IMG/VR virus record: IMGVR_UViG_3300032323_000188
Location: 1-22,820 of that record
DNA: 22,820 nt
Reading direction: 5' to 3' (one strand)
Origin: a virus
Shown here: positions 22,254-22,820 of the stretch, piece by piece
Layout of the letters: each line of letters starts with the position of its first letter
Position numbering within the stretch: position 1 is the first letter of the stretch
Notes under the pieces: model-generated
Seen by the model: only the letters and a program-made list of their open reading frames with translations
What the model was told of the DNA's origin: nothing
Database searches by the model: none
Position numbers and translations under genes: made by a program

Positions 22254-22511
22254 ATGAACGCTAAATATCAGGCTATTCTCGCGTCTTATGGGCGCACATT
22301 TATTGCAGCGGTAATCGCTGTTTATGCGACTGGCAACCACGACGCGAAAGCAATCTTGATTGCTGGTTTAGCAGCGGTCGTCGGTCCTGCTATTCGTGCA
22401 ATTAACCCGAAAGATCCTGCATTTGGTATCGGCGCAGACTTATTGACCTTTGAACTCACCAAGCTTGCCAAGCCCTCTGTGAAGAAAGCAACGGCAAAAA
22501 AGGCTAAGTAG
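22254..22511 (+). CDS. Holin-like membrane protein, candidate 2
   Basis: An 85-aa protein with two membrane segments (RTFIAAVIAVYATG and AILIAGLAAVVGPAIRAI), a central NPKDPAFG turn, and a Lys/Ala-rich C-terminus (KKATAKKAK). This matches holins commonly found after endolysins in actinobacterial phages. It is the last gene of the lysis module; a terminator-like hairpin starts 20 nt after its stop. Confidence 0.8.
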   Translation: MNAKYQAILASYGRTFIAAVIAVYATGNHDAKAILIAGLAAVVGPAIRAINPKDPAFGIGADLLTFELTKLAKPSVKKATAKKAK

Positions 22512-22530
22512 CCTTCACAACTTAATAGCA

Positions 22531-22568
22531 AGAACCCTGACGAATCTTGGCGGAGGAAGCAGGGTTTT
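22531..22568 (+). terminator. Terminator-like hairpin ending the late operon
   Basis: AGAACCCTG (22531-22539) pairs with CAGGGTTTT (22560-22568) over a 20-nt loop, with one G-T pair. The 3' arm runs into TTTT. It follows the last lysis gene, so it probably ends the late transcript. Confidence 0.65.
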
Positions 22569-22625
22569 CGCATTTCTGGCGTGTCGCTACGAGTTATGCG
22601 CGTTATTGTGTGTTAATTTTCTGCG

Positions 22626-22641
22626 GTTGGGGTTACCCAAC
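22626..22641 (+). other. Compact hairpin in the noncoding region
   Basis: GTTGGG-GTTA-CCCAAC is a perfect 6-bp stem with a 4-nt loop, lying between the two larger stem-loops of 22512-22778. No T tract follows. Its role is unknown. Confidence 0.5.
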
Positions 22642-22659
22642 GGACTGAGTGCTGGACTG

Positions 22660-22717
22660 AACCCACCTTGACGGCTCTCTCTGATTGGTTTCAGAGTGAG
22701 AAGATAGAGTGGGTTTT
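22660..22717 (+). terminator. Two-tier stem-loop with T-rich tail
   Basis: AACCCAC (22660-22666) pairs with GTGGGTT (22709-22715). Inside it, CTCTCTCTGA pairs with TCAGAGTGAG with a single mismatch around a TTGGTT loop. TTTTGTTCTTT follows. The shape fits a second strong terminator or a structured RNA insulating the next unit. Confidence 0.6.
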
Positions 22718-22750
22718 GTTCTTTCGTGACTAGGCACTTCACGAGATACT

Positions 22751-22759
22751 TGCTACACT
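22751..22759 (+). promoter_or_regulatory. Extended -10 promoter element for the next unit
   Basis: TGC-TACACT lies about 20 nt before the ATG at 22779 and just after two terminator-like structures. The SD AAGGAGG (22766-22772) follows. No clear -35 is visible, as is usual for extended -10 promoters. The transcript leader would be very short. Confidence 0.5.
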
Positions 22760-22778
22760 TTATGCAAGGAGGCTTACA

Positions 22779-22820
22779 ATGGCATTAGCAGACCAACTTA
22801 AAAGCATGGATCGCACACGA
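22779..22820 (+). CDS. Start of a new gene, cut by window edge
   Basis: ATG 22779 follows a perfect SD and a promoter-like element. Only 14 residues (MALADQLKSMDRTR) are visible, too few to assign a function. A separate promoter and preceding terminators show it begins a new transcription unit. Confidence 0.65.
   Translation, partial: MALADQLKSMDRTR

Noticed and set aside
1-22820. tRNA genes, CRISPR arrays, insertion sequences, integrase or attachment sites
   Set aside because: I read through the gaps for cloverleaf-like stems, spaced repeats and terminal inverted repeats and saw none; the only repeats are those listed.

Overview
The window is a contiguous late (structural and lysis) segment of a tailed double-stranded DNA bacteriophage with siphovirus gene content. 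All supported genes lie on the + strand, tightly packed, often with TAATG or ATGA stop/start overlaps. The first gene, the terminase large subunit, is cut by the left edge. A new transcription unit begins just before the right edge. I see no integrase, repressor, tRNA, CRISPR or insertion sequence. The host cannot be read directly. Moderate GC, frequent GCGC-rich codons, extended -10-like promoters (TGNTANNNT), a CHAP endolysin and minor tail proteins of a style common in actinobacterial phages fit an actinobacterial host. Several small proteins resemble ones I associate with aquatic (cyanophage or pelagic) phages. A freshwater actinobacterium is a reasonable guess, but only a guess.

Layout. 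(1) 1-2392: C-terminal part of TerL ending in a zinc ribbon, then a three-gene cassette (small beta protein, polyglycine adhesin-like protein, 114-aa accessory protein) sitting unusually between terminase and portal. (2) 2444-5960: portal; a MuF capsid protein fused to a C-terminal ADP-ribosyltransferase-like domain; and a 63-aa ORF overlapping its stop, a candidate immunity gene. (3) 6036-11601: a multidomain prohead protease/scaffold with candidate nested starts, the major capsid protein with an inserted Ig/FnIII-like domain, a zinc-ribbon head protein, head-tail connector genes and a 55-aa ORF. (4) 11601-16242: tail tube, a large stem-loop and promoter-like site, tail assembly chaperones joined by a -1 frameshift at CCCAAAA, an HK97 gp10-like protein and an 851-aa tape measure. 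(5) 16242-21071: Dit-like distal tail protein, baseplate/fibre proteins, a second polyglycine adhesin cassette, a hub-like minor tail protein and a small tail protein. (6) 21087-22511: lysis module with a TM/coiled-coil protein, a lipoprotein, two holin-like proteins and a CHAP endolysin. (7) 22512-22820: a structured noncoding region, a promoter-like site and the start of the next gene.

How it works together. TerL and portal package DNA into a capsid that assembles on the protease/scaffold polyprotein. MuF enters the head and may carry its toxin-like domain with the DNA. Connectors join the head to a tail built from tail tube, chaperones and tape measure. The tip carries two paralogous-looking sets of polyglycine adhesins. 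The points most worth a second look are the MuF-ART fusion with its small partner ORF, the duplicated adhesin cassette, and the protease/scaffold gene with nested starts and zinc clusters.
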